Shown in pieces: positions 50,602-57,560 of a DNA stretch of 57,560 nt. Origin of the DNA: a bacterium (lineage in GTDB: Bacteria > Bdellovibrionota_B > Oligoflexia > Silvanigrellales > Silvanigrellaceae); contig RGDM01000020.1 of assembly GCA_009918675.1 (NCBI GenBank), positions 1 to 57,560 on the forward strand. The letters are read 5' to 3'. The position numbers and the translations under genes are program-made. Position 1 is the stretch's first letter. Each line of letters opens with the position of its first letter. The notes under the pieces were generated by a model. The model was not told the origin of the DNA, ran no database searches, and saw only the letters and a list, made by a program, of their open reading frames with translations.

Positions 50602-51924
50602 ATGGCCACCAATGTTCTGATGCCTCAGATGGGCGAGTCCATCAACGAGGGAACGCTAACCAAGTGGCACAAAAAGGTTGGCGATAAAGTTCAGCGCGAA
50701 GAGATTCTCTTCGAAATTTCAACTGACAAAGTTGACACTGAAATTCCCTCACCGGTCAGCGGAGTTCTGGTTCAGGTTCTTGCGAACGAGGGTTCAGTTG
50801 TTGCGGTGAACTCGGTCGTGGCGGTTGTTGATGAGTCGGGTGTGGGTGCCTCGCCCTCAACTCCTGCGGCGAAACCAGCCGCAGCCCCAGAGCCAGTTGC
50901 AGCTCCCGCTCCAGCGCCTGCCGCTGTAGCATCCGCGCCATTAGCGCCTTCAGCGAATGACGCTGTTGAGGAGAGCAATCGAGCTGTGAAGAGCAGTCCG
51001 CTTGTCCGCAAGATCGCTGCTGAGCACAACATTGATTTGAGCAAGGTTGCCGGCAGTGGCGAAAATGGGCGAATTAATAAACAAGATCTTGTGAGTTACA
51101 TCGAAGCTGCCAAGAGCACGGGCAGTGGACTTGTTGCTTCCGCTGCTCAGGCCGCGTTCTCTGCGGTCAAGACGGCACCGGGAGCAGCGATTGATTCCAC
51201 CGGTGGACAAATCAGCGGTACGGTTGATGGTGTGCGCGTTGAGCGCGTGCCAATGACCCAAATGCGTAAGAAGATCGCCGAACATATGGTGATGAGCAAG
51301 CGCACAAGTCCACATGTCACCAGTGTCATTGAAATCGACCTTCAGAAGATTGTCGATTTGCGCGGCAAATTTAAAGATAAATTCGAATCTCTGCATGGTT
51401 TCAAGCTAAGCTTCATGCCGTTTTTTATGCATGCAGCGCTTGAGGGCATCAAGGCCGTTCCGATTGTGAATGCAAGCGTTGATGGCGACGCAATTCTCTA
51501 CAAAAAAGACGTTAATCTTGGGATTGCGGTTGCCCTTGATTGGGGATTGATTGTTCCGGTCATCAAGAATTCAACCGAACGTAGTTTTGTTGGTCTTGCG
51601 CGCGAACTTGAAAATCTTGCAAGCAAAGCCCGCAACAAGAAACTTGCGCCTGATGACGTCAAGGGCGGAACCTTTTCGATTTCGAACTTCGGTGGATTCG
51701 GCACAATCATTGGTCAGCCCATTATCAATCAACCACAAGTTGCGATTATGGGCATTGGTGCCATGGTGAAAAAGCCCGTTGTTGTGAACGACGCAATCGC
51801 AATTCGCACAACGTGCCATGTTGTGCTGAGTTTCGATCACCGCGTTATTGATGGTTCCGACAGTGGCAAATTCCTCTCTACGGTTAAAAATACTCTCGAG
51901 AACTGGGCATTACCGGTTGTCTAA
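50602..51924 (+). CDS. sucB: Dihydrolipoyllysine succinyltransferase (E2 of 2-oxoglutarate dehydrogenase)
   Basis: A 440-residue protein. Residues 1-78 are one lipoyl domain with the modified Lys43 in EISTDKVDTEIPSP. An Ala/Pro/Val-rich linker precedes the peripheral subunit-binding domain (SSPLVRKIAAEHNIDLSKVA, about 130-165). The catalytic acyltransferase domain includes TQMRKKIAEHMVMSKRTSPH, FSISNFGGFGTIIGQPIIN and the active-site His413 in FDHRVIDGSDSGKFL. With the sequences of SucA and LpdA it builds the complex that converts 2-oxoglutarate to succinyl-CoA. It is the last gene of the lpdA-sucB pair. Confidence 0.97.
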   Translation: MATNVLMPQMGESINEGTLTKWHKKVGDKVQREEILFEISTDKVDTEIPSPVSGVLVQVLANEGSVVAVNSVVAVVDESGVGASPSTPAAKPAAAPEPVAAPAPAPAAVASAPLAPSANDAVEESNRAVKSSPLVRKIAAEHNIDLSKVAGSGENGRINKQDLVSYIEAAKSTGSGLVASAAQAAFSAVKTAPGAAIDSTGGQISGTVDGVRVERVPMTQMRKKIAEHMVMSKRTSPHVTSVIEIDLQKIVDLRGKFKDKFESLHGFKLSFMPFFMHAALEGIKAVPIVNASVDGDAILYKKDVNLGIAVALDWGLIVPVIKNSTERSFVGLARELENLASKARNKKLAPDDVKGGTFSISNFGGFGTIIGQPIINQPQVAIMGIGAMVKKPVVVNDAIAIRTTCHVVLSFDHRVIDGSDSGKFLSTVKNTLENWALPVV

Positions 51925-52580
51925 GAGGCCGTGTGTCGGACGCTGAGAAAAATAATCAACAGCACTCTCCAAAAAAAAATCGCTGAGAAGTCTTTGAGCT
52001 TCTCATTGCTGATCAACTCACCATCCGACTGCCACATTTGCTTGGGCTTCGTCGCTGGTGATGCAACACTCCTGTTCAGTGTTGACCGAGGAAGACAAGC
52101 AAATTTTTTCTTAAAGAAAACGAAGCGGGCCGCCTCATGTGATTCAATAATGCTGTGAGTATCGCCACAGTGACCAATGTTTCTGTTTTGTATTTGTTTC
52201 CTAAGTTGCAAGGTCAGATCCCAACGAACGATTGTACCGTTCACCGTCGGTTTATGCTTTTGCAAAAGCCGCGGGACTAGAGACAGCATTTATTGGTGCA
52301 CAACAAGCGCGATCAGGTAATCAAGATTAATTTATTACTTATGCAAGTGTGGACCTTTATAAATCTGGACTTGACTTTAATATAAAAGCGGGTGTGTTGC
52401 TGGGAGTGGATGATTTCACAGTATTTAAGCAAGGTGCATTGCCTTATTTGGAGAGCGTTCAGCAACTTTTTTTTCTCGCGCATCATATGAACGACTGATG
52501 CCATTGTCACAGCGGAAGTCCACTCATCGTCGTTTTCTCGAGCGCCAATAAACGCGGTTTGAAGAGTTTGCTGATTGAAA
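51925..52580. other. Intergenic region of about 650 bases, AT-richer, no clear gene
   Basis: The stretch between sucB and the XRE gene is visibly richer in A and T than its neighbours (especially 52310-52470). Small open frames occur on both strands but show no family pattern or ribosome site. GAGAAG/CTTCTC near 51985-52004 is a small hairpin without a T-run. CTTTTGCAAAAG around 52258 is a palindrome. I see no RNA gene. It may be a remnant of a transferred or decayed gene. Confidence 0.5.
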
Positions 52581-52925
52581 TTAACTTTCGGAGACTTCCT
52601 GCTTTGCAACAATGCGGCGGATAGAAACTTCACATATTCCCTCAAAAACAAGCTCTTTGTTGAAATGAACATCGAGTGATGTGAGGCCAATCGGTGACTC
52701 GGGCTCTCCTAAGAGCAGCTCTCGGAAGCCGATTCCCAATGCGCGCGAGAGCTTTCCAACCGCGTGGAGGTCGTGAGGAGTTGTTCCTGTCATCCAACCA
52801 TGTACAACGCTCTTGTTTACACCTGCTAGGTTCGCCACGGCTTGAATTGTGAGTTGTCGTTCTTTTATAAGCTTTGTCAGTATTCTTCCAAACGGAAGTG
52901 ATGATTCATCCGAGCGTGGTGTCAT
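52581..52925 (-). CDS. XRE/Cro-family helix-turn-helix regulator
   Basis: A 114-residue protein with GAGGA before the ATG. Residues about 12-70 form a helix-turn-helix (FGRILTKLIKERQLTIQAVA, AGVNKSVVHGWMTGTTP, LHAVGKLSRALGIGFRELLL) typical of the XRE family. A short C-terminal part follows. It probably represses itself or the nearby exported-protein cluster. It sits in an AT-rich spacer, which fits a horizontally acquired block. Confidence 0.88.
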   Translation of the reverse strand: MTPRSDESSLPFGRILTKLIKERQLTIQAVANLAGVNKSVVHGWMTGTTPHDLHAVGKLSRALGIGFRELLLGEPESPIGLTSLDVHFNKELVFEGICEVSIRRIVAKQEVSES

Positions 52926-53130
52926 TCATTCCTCTTGCGGACTCCGCGAGTGACCAGTGGGTTTTCTTCTCTAGTTAAATTCAACAAGTATTTGAGATAT
53001 TTTCAATTCTGAAGCCTTATATTTCGATGAAATGAACCCTTGTTCCAAGTCGTGAACAGCGAGAAGTTCATGTTTTTTTGCGTAGAAGTAGAATTTTCGT
53101 GCGAGAGAGATCACTGTCATTTTTTGCAGT

Positions 53131-54024
53131 TTATGGGCTTCGCAATCCGTATTGAAACGGTGTCGCAGAATTGGTTGATGATGATGAAAGTTCTCGCGTA
53201 TGTAAGAAACCCTGGTTGTCGACAATGCGTGCTAACGTTTCTGTCGAGTCATTCCAATCGACAAAAAGAAAGACATGAGCAGGAGTTCCTGGCGTGTTGT
53301 CGATATCCATTGTGAAGACTATGTCACCCGGTTGAAGATCTGTTAAGCGAACAATTCGTTGCCAGCCAAGATTTTGCTCAAGGTACTCTGAAAAAGCCTG
53401 AGTCCAGGTGCTGATATTATAGCCCTTTTGATTCAGTTCGCGCGGAATATAGACACCTATATTGCGCAATGCTGTGCTCATAAAGGCAACGCAGGCGTTG
53501 TGGGTTGTGCCAAACCAATCCATGACCTGACGGTAAACTCGGCTGTAATTATCGGCCGACGCATAGAAGCCAATAAGTGCAGCCGCTGTTTTACCTTTTG
53601 GAAGATGGGCGTAGGGAAGATTCCATTTCGCTGTGTCGATGGGTGGCTGAGGGGACTGCGGTGCTCGATTGCCCTGCAAGATAGCTAAGGGCCAGCGCAT
53701 GATCTCGCAAGTGAATCCCCATTTGAGCTGACGACATATTTCAACTTGTTCGGTCGTAAATGGTCCGTAGGCAAATTCGGAGTCAAGGCATGCGGACAGT
53801 GACGTGTCGAACGTTGCGCCCGGTGGGCACTGACTGACTCCACGCAGCACTCCTGCAAAATAGATATCCCAGTTTTCTTCGCGGCATTCAGACGATCCTG
53901 TTCCTTTGTATTGCTCGCACGCGACCTGCATCGCGTGCGAGAAAGGCCCGATCGCATAATGAGTTGTGACGCAAAGATGCTGCAGAGGGTAGTAAATAGC
54001 ACCCTCAGGACACCATAATGTCAT
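53131..54024 (-). CDS. Papain-like cysteine peptidase/amidase without a signal peptide
   Basis: A 297-residue protein. Its ATG overlaps the stop of the upstream gene (ATGA) and there is no hydrophobic leader. Residues 1-110 have about ten Cys in two similar parts (WCPEGAIYYPLQHLC... and CPPGATFDTSLSACLDSEFAYGPF), so it is a duplicated Cys-rich module that should be oxidised outside the cytoplasm. The C-terminal part resembles NlpC/P60 or CHAP folds: HNACVAFMSTALRN (Cys nucleophile), LQPGDIVFTMD, TPAHVFLFVDW (His) and DNQGF. It may cleave peptidoglycan peptides. The missing export signal is puzzling. Confidence 0.82.
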   Translation of the reverse strand: MTLWCPEGAIYYPLQHLCVTTHYAIGPFSHAMQVACEQYKGTGSSECREENWDIYFAGVLRGVSQCPPGATFDTSLSACLDSEFAYGPFTTEQVEICRQLKWGFTCEIMRWPLAILQGNRAPQSPQPPIDTAKWNLPYAHLPKGKTAAALIGFYASADNYSRVYRQVMDWFGTTHNACVAFMSTALRNIGVYIPRELNQKGYNISTWTQAFSEYLEQNLGWQRIVRLTDLQPGDIVFTMDIDNTPGTPAHVFLFVDWNDSTETLARIVDNQGFLHTRELSSSSTNSATPFQYGLRSP

Positions 54025-54605
54025 TTCATACGTCCGGACGGTGGTGTTGGCAGTTCAAGACATTGATAATCGTGCAGTGCGCCGCAGTGGCGGTCGATAT
54101 TGCTGAACTTGGTGATGAAGTCCATGTGCACATTGCTTCCACCGCGATGACCGTAGGGGTATCCACCCAATCCCCAGCCGCCAAACGGATAGCCGTATCC
54201 TGAGCAGGAGGACTCCCCGTAGCTACAATTGCTTGCAACATCAAACGCGTCGTTGAAGTTGCGGTCGAAATAATATGTCCCGCCGAGAACAAATGTTCCT
54301 TCCCATCCGCTGAGATTTCCGCACACGCGATAGCCGTGGCAAAGGCGGCCTTGATCAAAAATAAAGAAATTCATTGTTGTGCCTGAAGGAAGATTTCCTG
54401 CTGGTTCATGGCAATCCAGGAAAGCGGTCATCTTTTTCGGATTGGCGACATCACCGGAGTCATCTTTCATGACAATCACTAAGTCTTGACAGGCACCGGG
54501 TGGTGTTGTCGAAGAATTCTGCCCGTCTGCGCGCGCATGAGAAGCAAAAAATGAAGCCAACAATGCAACAGTTCCAGCGGCTGAAAGCGAACAAATCTTT
54601 TTCAT
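54021..54605 (-). CDS. Exported Cys/Gly-rich protein, unknown
   Basis: A 194-residue protein with AAGGAG before the ATG. Residues 1-26 form a signal peptide (ending ARADG). The mature part has a beta-rich domain (DLVIVMKDDSGDV, MNFFIFDQG, SGWEGTFVLGGTYYF) and ten Cys, plus a Gly/Tyr-rich stretch (YGYPFGGWGLGGYPYGHRGG). It may be an outer-surface or periplasmic scaffold. It is the first gene of a two-gene operon with the cysteine peptidase. No family is recognised. Confidence 0.8.
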   Translation of the reverse strand: MKKICSLSAAGTVALLASFFASHARADGQNSSTTPPGACQDLVIVMKDDSGDVANPKKMTAFLDCHEPAGNLPSGTTMNFFIFDQGRLCHGYRVCGNLSGWEGTFVLGGTYYFDRNFNDAFDVASNCSYGESSCSGYGYPFGGWGLGGYPYGHRGGSNVHMDFITKFSNIDRHCGALHDYQCLELPTPPSGRMK

Positions 54606-54775
54606 ACTTGATGCTCCTTCTCGAGTTTATCGATTGAGTGAGAACATAGATTTCGAAATTCACTGTGTCGATTGGAGACAAAGCATTCTTCCGAATTAGG
54701 GAAAATTACCGCTGGACTTGATCCTGCCTGTGAACGCTAAATGAGGTTGTCAAGATTGCTGTGGAGGATCTCGAA

Positions 54776-55213
54776 ATGGCTTCTGCAAGAGAAAAATTTA
54801 TTCGATCAATGTTCTGTTCTTTGTCGGTTGGGTTTCTCATTTCACACATTGCTGTTGCTCAGCAAAGCTCGAGTCCGGGCGGATGCGATTCTGATGGTTT
54901 TTGCACGATCATAAGTGTGAAGTCCGAGATCGTTCAAAACAGTCCGCGCGGATCTGGAATTTTGGTGGGAACGGTTGATGACGATGGCTTCAAGCCAAAT
55001 GCAAACATGGTCGCGCAGTCTGCGCGAGTTTGTAAAAAGGAGGTGCGTGTTCCGAGGTCAGTCTATTTTGCAGTGAATGCAATGATGGAGTCGATGTTAA
55101 CTCGTGGTGCGGGCAATGGATTGCCAACAACTCTGACTTCGTCGGAGCAAAGCATACTTCTTTATTACAACACCATCATGCAGCAAACCATGAATTTTTC
55201 TTGTCCCAATTGA
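54776..55213 (+). CDS. Exported Cys-containing protein, paralogue A of a tandem pair
   Basis: A 145-residue protein; I start at the ATG at 54776 with GGAGG eight bases upstream, not at the GTG at 54761. A signal peptide (FCSLSVGFLISHIAVAQ) precedes the mature part. GGCDSDGFCTIISVKSEI, VCKKEVRVPRSVYFAVNAMM and SEQSILLYYNTIMQQTMNFS mirror the next gene. Four Cys are conserved between the two. Function is unknown. Confidence 0.82.
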   Translation: MASAREKFIRSMFCSLSVGFLISHIAVAQQSSSPGGCDSDGFCTIISVKSEIVQNSPRGSGILVGTVDDDGFKPNANMVAQSARVCKKEVRVPRSVYFAVNAMMESMLTRGAGNGLPTTLTSSEQSILLYYNTIMQQTMNFSCPN

Positions 55214-55245
55214 TTTTGAGAAAAAAAACAGGAGGAATTTTAGAA

Positions 55246-55680
55246 ATGAAAAAAGTAATTTTTGGTGCATTTGCAGTTTCGGCTCTGGCTTCGCAAATTG
55301 CATTCGCTGAGTTTAAGGCAGGTGGATTCTCTCAAAGCAATTGTTCATCGGATGGGCAGTGTGTGATTTTTGAAGTGAACATCCACATGGATAGTGCAGT
55401 TGATCGTCCCATTGTGATCGACACGCCAATTATCTACCTTGATGACTCTCGTTCGTATTCAACAACGGTTGTGCGGCGTGGCGATGTCTGTACGAAACAA
55501 GTGAAAGTTCCAGAACAGGTGTATAATTCTATCGCTTCGATTATGGCGAGCCTCGATGGTGCGAATGGCGAACCACCTCCAGCGTTTACGCCGGCGCAAC
55601 AAACGATGCTTTTGTTCTATACAACTCTGATGCAGCAAACGCTGTCATTCACCTGCTCCCCGGGTGATTTGCAACGCTGA
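55246..55680 (+). CDS. Exported Cys-containing protein, paralogue B of a tandem pair
   Basis: A 144-residue protein with AGGAGG before the ATG at 55246. Residues 1-18 are a signal peptide ending IAFAE. The mature part matches paralogue A: SNCSSDGQCVIFEVNIH, VCTKQVKVPEQVYNSIASIM and PAQQTMLLFYTTLMQQTLSF, with the Cys positions kept. It lies 32 bases after paralogue A. Two bases separate its stop from the convergent gene at 55683. The pair probably arose by tandem duplication. Confidence 0.85.
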   Translation: MKKVIFGAFAVSALASQIAFAEFKAGGFSQSNCSSDGQCVIFEVNIHMDSAVDRPIVIDTPIIYLDDSRSYSTTVVRRGDVCTKQVKVPEQVYNSIASIMASLDGANGEPPPAFTPAQQTMLLFYTTLMQQTLSFTCSPGDLQR

Positions 55681-55682
55681 GT

Positions 55683-57320
55683 CTATTTGCCAGGGGTCAC
55701 GATGACCGTTGGTAAGTTAACCGGATAGCCCGGCACGGTTGCGAGGAACGCGAGTAAAGAAGAATAGTCATCTCCCGTTCCTCGCCATCCCCCCGGAGGC
55801 ATCGTATTTGCCCGCAAGCGCTGAGAAACCTTGATAGCAAAGTAAGACCATGTTCCAACTGTTGAGAACTCGTGACAACTGCATGCGTTGATGGCTTGAT
55901 TGAGTGTGAATGGTTTTGCGAGTGATGGGTTGGTAGCAATCGAATTGCTTGTTGTTTCGTTGTAAAAGCGCAACCAGGTTGGAGTCGACTGCCCAAGCAG
56001 CGTTCCAGATCCCGTTGCCGCGTAGCCCCAAACACACAAAGACTTAATTCCCCCGTTGCTGAAGGCGACGTCGATGGGCGTTGCTATGGGTAGAGCAGCG
56101 CCGCTTGGTTCTGTGCGAACCGAACAATCACTTGCATAATCCAAAGTGATGGCTTTGTAGTGGGTGAGGCCATTTCCGCTGATTGTAAAGCGACGATTTG
56201 CGCTGACCGGTGTCAGTGCACCCGTTGAACTTTTGAGAACTGGCACGTCGTTGATTTTAATTTCTGCTTTCAGAGTTACTTTTTGAATCACTTTTGAATA
56301 GGGCATTTGCGAACGCAGTCCAGACTTGCTTTCAGCCATCACACAAAGTGTGCGAACGCCATCCCCTGGCACTTTAACAACCAATGGTTCACTCACTGCT
56401 GTGAGTGGTGAGTAATTGGCGTTGCTGCAATTCGAAACTCCATCAACCAGCGCGAATTGATAATAGTCGACCTGCGAACCGCCGATATTGACAGAGAATT
56501 GGTCGGTCAATGTGGCGCCACTGGGAATTGCGAGTTCTGAAATAACCGGATTTTGCGTGTCGCGAGTCCAAGAATAGGTGCGGATCTTTTTATTCATGCG
56601 TCCAAATTTATCACGGACATCAAGGCATAAAACCCACGCGCCATCATATCTGAAATTGACGTCAATTGGTTTATCAATATCTTGCCAAGCCGCTTTTTCA
56701 AGGGTTCCACATTCGCTTCCTGAGGTGAAATTTGCGCGAAATTGGGCTGCTTCAGCACTACTCACAACCATGTGTGCTTTGCTTGCAGATGTGTATGGTG
56801 CGGGAACTCCAGCGAACGTGAATTCAGGCCCGTCTTCGGCTGCCGATTTTTTCACAAATGGAATTGTCACAACCTGGCCAAGCTTGCCTTCTTTATTTTG
56901 CCCCTGAAGACAGAGCTTCTTTTCGCCATCGTTGCCAAAGTCAACCTGCAGCGGTTCACTTGTCGCGCGGAACGCACCCCATCCCGAACATTCTTTTTCT
57001 GCGCCTTGCACGAGTGCAAATCGATACGAAGTTGCTCCTGGTGCTTCAACCGTGGTGACGAATGAATTCAATTGTGTTTCTGTTGCAGGACGACTGAGCA
57101 AAGACAAACCGAGCGTCGCAGTTTTTTCTTGTGCATCTGCAACACCGGTTGAAAACCTAAATTTAACTGATTTGCTCTCTTGGGGGGTGAGCACGCTCTC
57201 GCGCTCCACTTGTCGTCCAGAGCACGCGAGCACAACCGTCACAGCCGCTATGAATGGCATCGAGGCCTTGGCCGCTGTGCAAAACAATTGGCTTACGCCA
57301 GTTCTTTTCATGAACGCCAT
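55683..57320 (-). CDS. Lipoprotein with four Cys-paired repeats and a cytochrome-like C-terminus
   Basis: A 545-residue protein; the ATG at 57320 follows AGGGGA by seven bases. AVTVVLACSG is the lipobox (Cys about 33). Four repeats of about 75 residues follow between residues 90 and 425; a typical one reads YRFALVQG...C...SEPLQVDFGNDGEKKLCLQG, with one Cys in the turn and one in the last strand. The last 90 residues look like a small c-type cytochrome (ACSCHEFSTVG and RANTMPPGGWRG, the MPPGG axial-ligand loop), but the haem motif is CxCH instead of CxxCH. It is probably exposed in the periplasm or on the surface. Confidence 0.85.
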   Translation of the reverse strand: MAFMKRTGVSQLFCTAAKASMPFIAAVTVVLACSGRQVERESVLTPQESKSVKFRFSTGVADAQEKTATLGLSLLSRPATETQLNSFVTTVEAPGATSYRFALVQGAEKECSGWGAFRATSEPLQVDFGNDGEKKLCLQGQNKEGKLGQVVTIPFVKKSAAEDGPEFTFAGVPAPYTSASKAHMVVSSAEAAQFRANFTSGSECGTLEKAAWQDIDKPIDVNFRYDGAWVLCLDVRDKFGRMNKKIRTYSWTRDTQNPVISELAIPSGATLTDQFSVNIGGSQVDYYQFALVDGVSNCSNANYSPLTAVSEPLVVKVPGDGVRTLCVMAESKSGLRSQMPYSKVIQKVTLKAEIKINDVPVLKSSTGALTPVSANRRFTISGNGLTHYKAITLDYASDCSVRTEPSGAALPIATPIDVAFSNGGIKSLCVWGYAATGSGTLLGQSTPTWLRFYNETTSNSIATNPSLAKPFTLNQAINACSCHEFSTVGTWSYFAIKVSQRLRANTMPPGGWRGTGDDYSSLLAFLATVPGYPVNLPTVIVTPGK

Positions 57321-57401
57321 TGTGAGATCCCCTCTCATAATCCTGATGTCGGATTTTCAGGCGGTTGTGCTGAGAGGTTTTTATGAGTCTTTATAAATGC
57401 A

Positions 57402-57411
57402 AGTAATTACT
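57402..57411. promoter_or_regulatory. Palindrome AGTAATTACT in the divergent promoter region
   Basis: A perfect ten-base palindrome between the lipoprotein gene (minus) and the last ORF (plus). A TTGACA (minus strand, 57439-57444) lies close, so it may be an operator near a promoter. There is no clear -10. Confidence 0.25.
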
Positions 57412-57479
57412 AAAAAAATGAGTAATGAACGAAGCGTTTGTCAAGGAAAAGCAGGCTCACTCCGAATCCTCCTGGACCC

Positions 57480-57493
57480 AGTCCCGAGGGACT
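57480..57493 (+). promoter_or_regulatory. Hairpin covering the ribosome site of the last ORF
   Basis: AGTCCC-GA-GGGACT is a near-perfect palindrome. Its GAGGGA is the only ribosome-binding-like element before the ATG at 57496, so pairing would hide it. Confidence 0.3.
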
Positions 57494-57495
57494 TT

Positions 57496-57560
57496 ATGGC
57501 TGCTCATCTGTTTCGAAAAATGAATGGTTGGTTTCCGCTCTCACTGATGCGGCACGTGGT
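57496..57560 (+). CDS. Possible start of a gene, truncated by the window end
   Basis: From the ATG at 57496, 21 codons (MAAHLFRKMNGWFPLSLMRH...) are open to the edge. The ribosome site may be GAGGGA. The fragment is too short to name. Confidence 0.35.
   Translation, partial: MAAHLFRKMNGWFPLSLMRHV

Noticed and set aside
51921..52289. 122-codon open frame on the minus strand after sucB
   Set aside because: No ribosome site, no family pattern, atypical composition; probably chance in a gene-poor spacer.
52313..52690. 125-codon frame overlapping the XRE gene on the same strand
   Set aside because: It would overlap the well-supported helix-turn-helix gene by over 100 bases and has no recognisable features.
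52971..53225. 84-codon frame overlapping the end of the cysteine peptidase
   Set aside because: It overlaps the real gene in another frame and shows no signal or motif.
1..57560. tRNA, rRNA, CRISPR arrays and transposases
   Set aside because: I looked through the spacers for T-loop and acceptor patterns, regularly spaced repeats and transposase motifs and saw none. A dedicated scan (tRNAscan-SE, Infernal) could still find atypical RNAs.

Overview
The window comes from the chromosome of a Gram-negative (diderm) bacterium with moderate GC and very tight gene packing: many genes overlap by the ATGA type, and convergent genes overlap tail to tail. The gene content is mostly housekeeping (SecA, trigger factor, ArgS, IspA, MurB, HflX, EngB, 2-oxoglutarate dehydrogenase). 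It is mixed with exported lipoproteins, an OmpA-type porin-like protein, LysM proteins and DsbA-like oxidoreductases. The style recalls Bdellovibrionota/Oligoflexia or another former deltaproteobacterial group. This assignment is inferred from content, not from a marker tree. I found no tRNA, rRNA, CRISPR array or insertion sequence.

Region 1-8.5 kb: the 5' two thirds of secA (its similarity breaks off close to the window edge), a small coiled-coil protein, a ThiXYZ/NMT1-type ABC transporter in minus orientation, then a lytic transglycosylase and a leucyl aminopeptidase, followed by a small protein that looks like a lone histidine-kinase dimerisation (H-box) helix pair. Region 8.5-19.4 kb: a LysM protein and a coiled-coil/TPR lipoprotein that overlap, an SDR dehydrogenase, an operon of transglutaminase-elicitor-like lipoprotein, marC and ispA, then argS, an aldehyde dehydrogenase and an unknown. 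Region 19.4-25 kb: tig with its terminator, two small exported proteins (one an Ala/Lys-rich polypeptide), and an overlapping pair that could act in tRNA wobble-uridine modification: an MnmC-like methyltransferase and a cysteine desulfurase fused to a rhodanese domain.

Region 25-32.6 kb: a secreted von Willebrand A protein with a C-terminal membrane anchor, translationally joined to an OmpA-family outer-membrane protein; an unknown lipoprotein; and a minus-strand group of c-type-haem lipoprotein, H-box mini-protein and NtrC-type response regulator. Region 32.6-41 kb: an operon of esterase, hflX, a small unknown and a murB fused to a CBM9/DOMON-like domain; a PlsC-type acyltransferase; a DsbA-family protein with an N-terminal helical domain; and a degenerate histidine-kinase-like protein. 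Region 41-52 kb: sucA, a nitrate/sulfonate-class ABC system with a double permease, a TrmL-like methyltransferase with an N-terminal extension, engB, then lpdA-sucB on the other strand, so that all three components of the 2-oxoglutarate dehydrogenase complex lie within about 11 kb.

Region 52-57.5 kb is the accessory-looking part: AT-richer spacer, an XRE regulator, a papain-like cysteine peptidase/amidase without a signal peptide overlapping an exported partner, two tandem paralogous exported Cys-containing proteins, and a large lipoprotein with four Cys-paired repeats and a cytochrome-like C-terminus whose haem motif is reduced to CxCH.

The observations I consider most worth checking are the two H-box-only mini-proteins (one overlapping an NtrC regulator), the MurB fusion, the desulfurase-rhodanese/MnmC-like pair, the exported Cys-rich cluster at 53-57 kb and the break in secA.
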